Assembly: GCA_025454715.1 (NCBI GenBank) | Contig: JALONY010000165.1 | Location: 1 to 5,892 of the forward strand | DNA from: Anaerolineae bacterium | Lineage (GTDB): Bacteria > Chloroflexota > Anaerolineae > Aggregatilineales > Phototrophicaceae | Length of the DNA stretch: 5,892 nt | Direction: 5' to 3' | Part shown: positions 5,770-5,892 of the stretch, one piece after another | Layout: each line of letters begins with the position of its first letter | How positions within the stretch are numbered: the first letter of the stretch is position 1 | Made by a program: the position numbers and the translations under genes | The notes under the pieces: generated by a model | What the model saw: only the letters and a program-made list of their open reading frames with translations | The model's database searches: none | What the model was told of the DNA's origin: nothing

Positions 5770-5793
5770 TGAAAACGTTTTCAAACGCTTGCA
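5770..5793 (+). promoter_or_regulatory. LacI/CcpA-type operator: perfect 14-bp palindrome plus a second overlapping centre
   Basis: TGAAAACGTTTTCA (5770-5783) is a perfect palindrome around CG. It matches every position of the catabolite-responsive element consensus TGWAARCGYTWNCW recognised by CcpA and related LacI-family repressors. Overlapping it, TTCAAACGCTTGCA (5780-5793) matches 12 of 14 positions of the same consensus, with its central CG exactly 10 bp from the first, about one helical turn. The pair lies 56-46 bases upstream of the next ATG, where a repressor would block transcription. No clear promoter was found there. LacI-family regulation usually concerns sugar or nucleoside use. 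Confidence 0.6.
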
Positions 5794-5838
5794 CCGCCCG
5801 CTGTGCCCAGCAAAACCCATAGACCAGAGGTCGCGTCG

Positions 5839-5892
5839 ATGAAGCATTGGATGCTCTTACTCATCTTGATGGCGATGACCGGCCTCGTCGGG
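5839..5892 (+). CDS. N-terminus of a signal-peptide or membrane-anchored protein (partial, runs off right edge)
   Basis: Only 18 codons are visible: MKHWMLLLILMAMTGLVG. A short positively charged start followed by a run of Leu/Ile/Met is the pattern of a Sec signal peptide or a first membrane helix; a lipobox cysteine may lie just beyond the edge. The ATG is supported by AGAGG (5826-5830), 8 bases upstream. With LacI-type operator sequences just upstream, a sugar ABC-transporter binding protein is a plausible guess, but nothing in the visible residues proves it. Confidence 0.6.
   Translation, partial: MKHWMLLLILMAMTGLVG

Noticed and set aside
1..5892. CRISPR arrays, tRNA or rRNA genes, insertion sequences
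   Set aside because: No regularly spaced repeats, no cloverleaf-like or conserved rRNA sequence, and no transposase-like ORF were seen on either strand.

Overview
The window looks like a chromosomal segment of a GC-rich bacterium, most likely a Chloroflexota member. This is inferred, not proven. It rests on three things: a GAF/HisKA_3 sensor kinase paired with a NarL-type regulator, a family-39-like membrane glycosyltransferase with a soluble C-terminal beta-rich domain of a kind familiar from that phylum, and an NB-ARC-type STAND ATPase with an N-terminal helix-turn-helix-like region. No rRNA, tRNA, CRISPR array, transposase or integrase was seen.

Layout. (1) Positions 1-717, minus strand: the N-terminal two thirds of a GAF histidine kinase that runs off the left edge. 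It is divergent from (2) a NarL/DevR-type response regulator at 773-1435, plus strand. About 55 bases separate the two starts and hold the regulator's promoter. (3) A UspA-type stress protein at 1436-1903, minus strand, meets the regulator stop codon to stop codon with no base between. (4) A large multi-pass GT39-like glycosyltransferase at 2007-3800, minus strand, lies upstream of usp in the same direction. (5) A markedly AT-rich, apparently non-coding stretch at about 3843-4220 carries the glycosyltransferase promoter on one strand. On the other it carries a TTGACA promoter followed directly by a strong 45-base hairpin. (6) A STAND NTPase at 4221-5704, plus strand, is broken by an apparent one-base deletion in a C4 run near 5422-5425. 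(7) A 13-bp hairpin follows its stop. (8) A perfect 14-bp LacI/CcpA-type operator palindrome at 5770-5783 precedes (9) the first 18 codons of a signal-peptide-bearing gene that leaves the right edge.

How the genes may work together. The kinase GAF domain aligns without gaps to the mycobacterial DosS/DosT heme GAF over the key region and keeps the counterparts of the proximal His and distal Tyr. The regulator is of the DevR/DosR/NarL type, and a Usp gene sits next to it; Usp genes are classic DosR targets. A gas- or redox-responsive DosS-DosR-like circuit is therefore a reasonable hypothesis. The STAND gene, with its structured leader, looks like a separate accessory unit, possibly regulatory or defensive. 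The last gene looks like the start of an operator-controlled, exported or membrane protein, plausibly part of a sugar-uptake operon. The most unusual items are the leader hairpin, the minimal STAND architecture with its frameshift, and the paired LacI-type operator centres.
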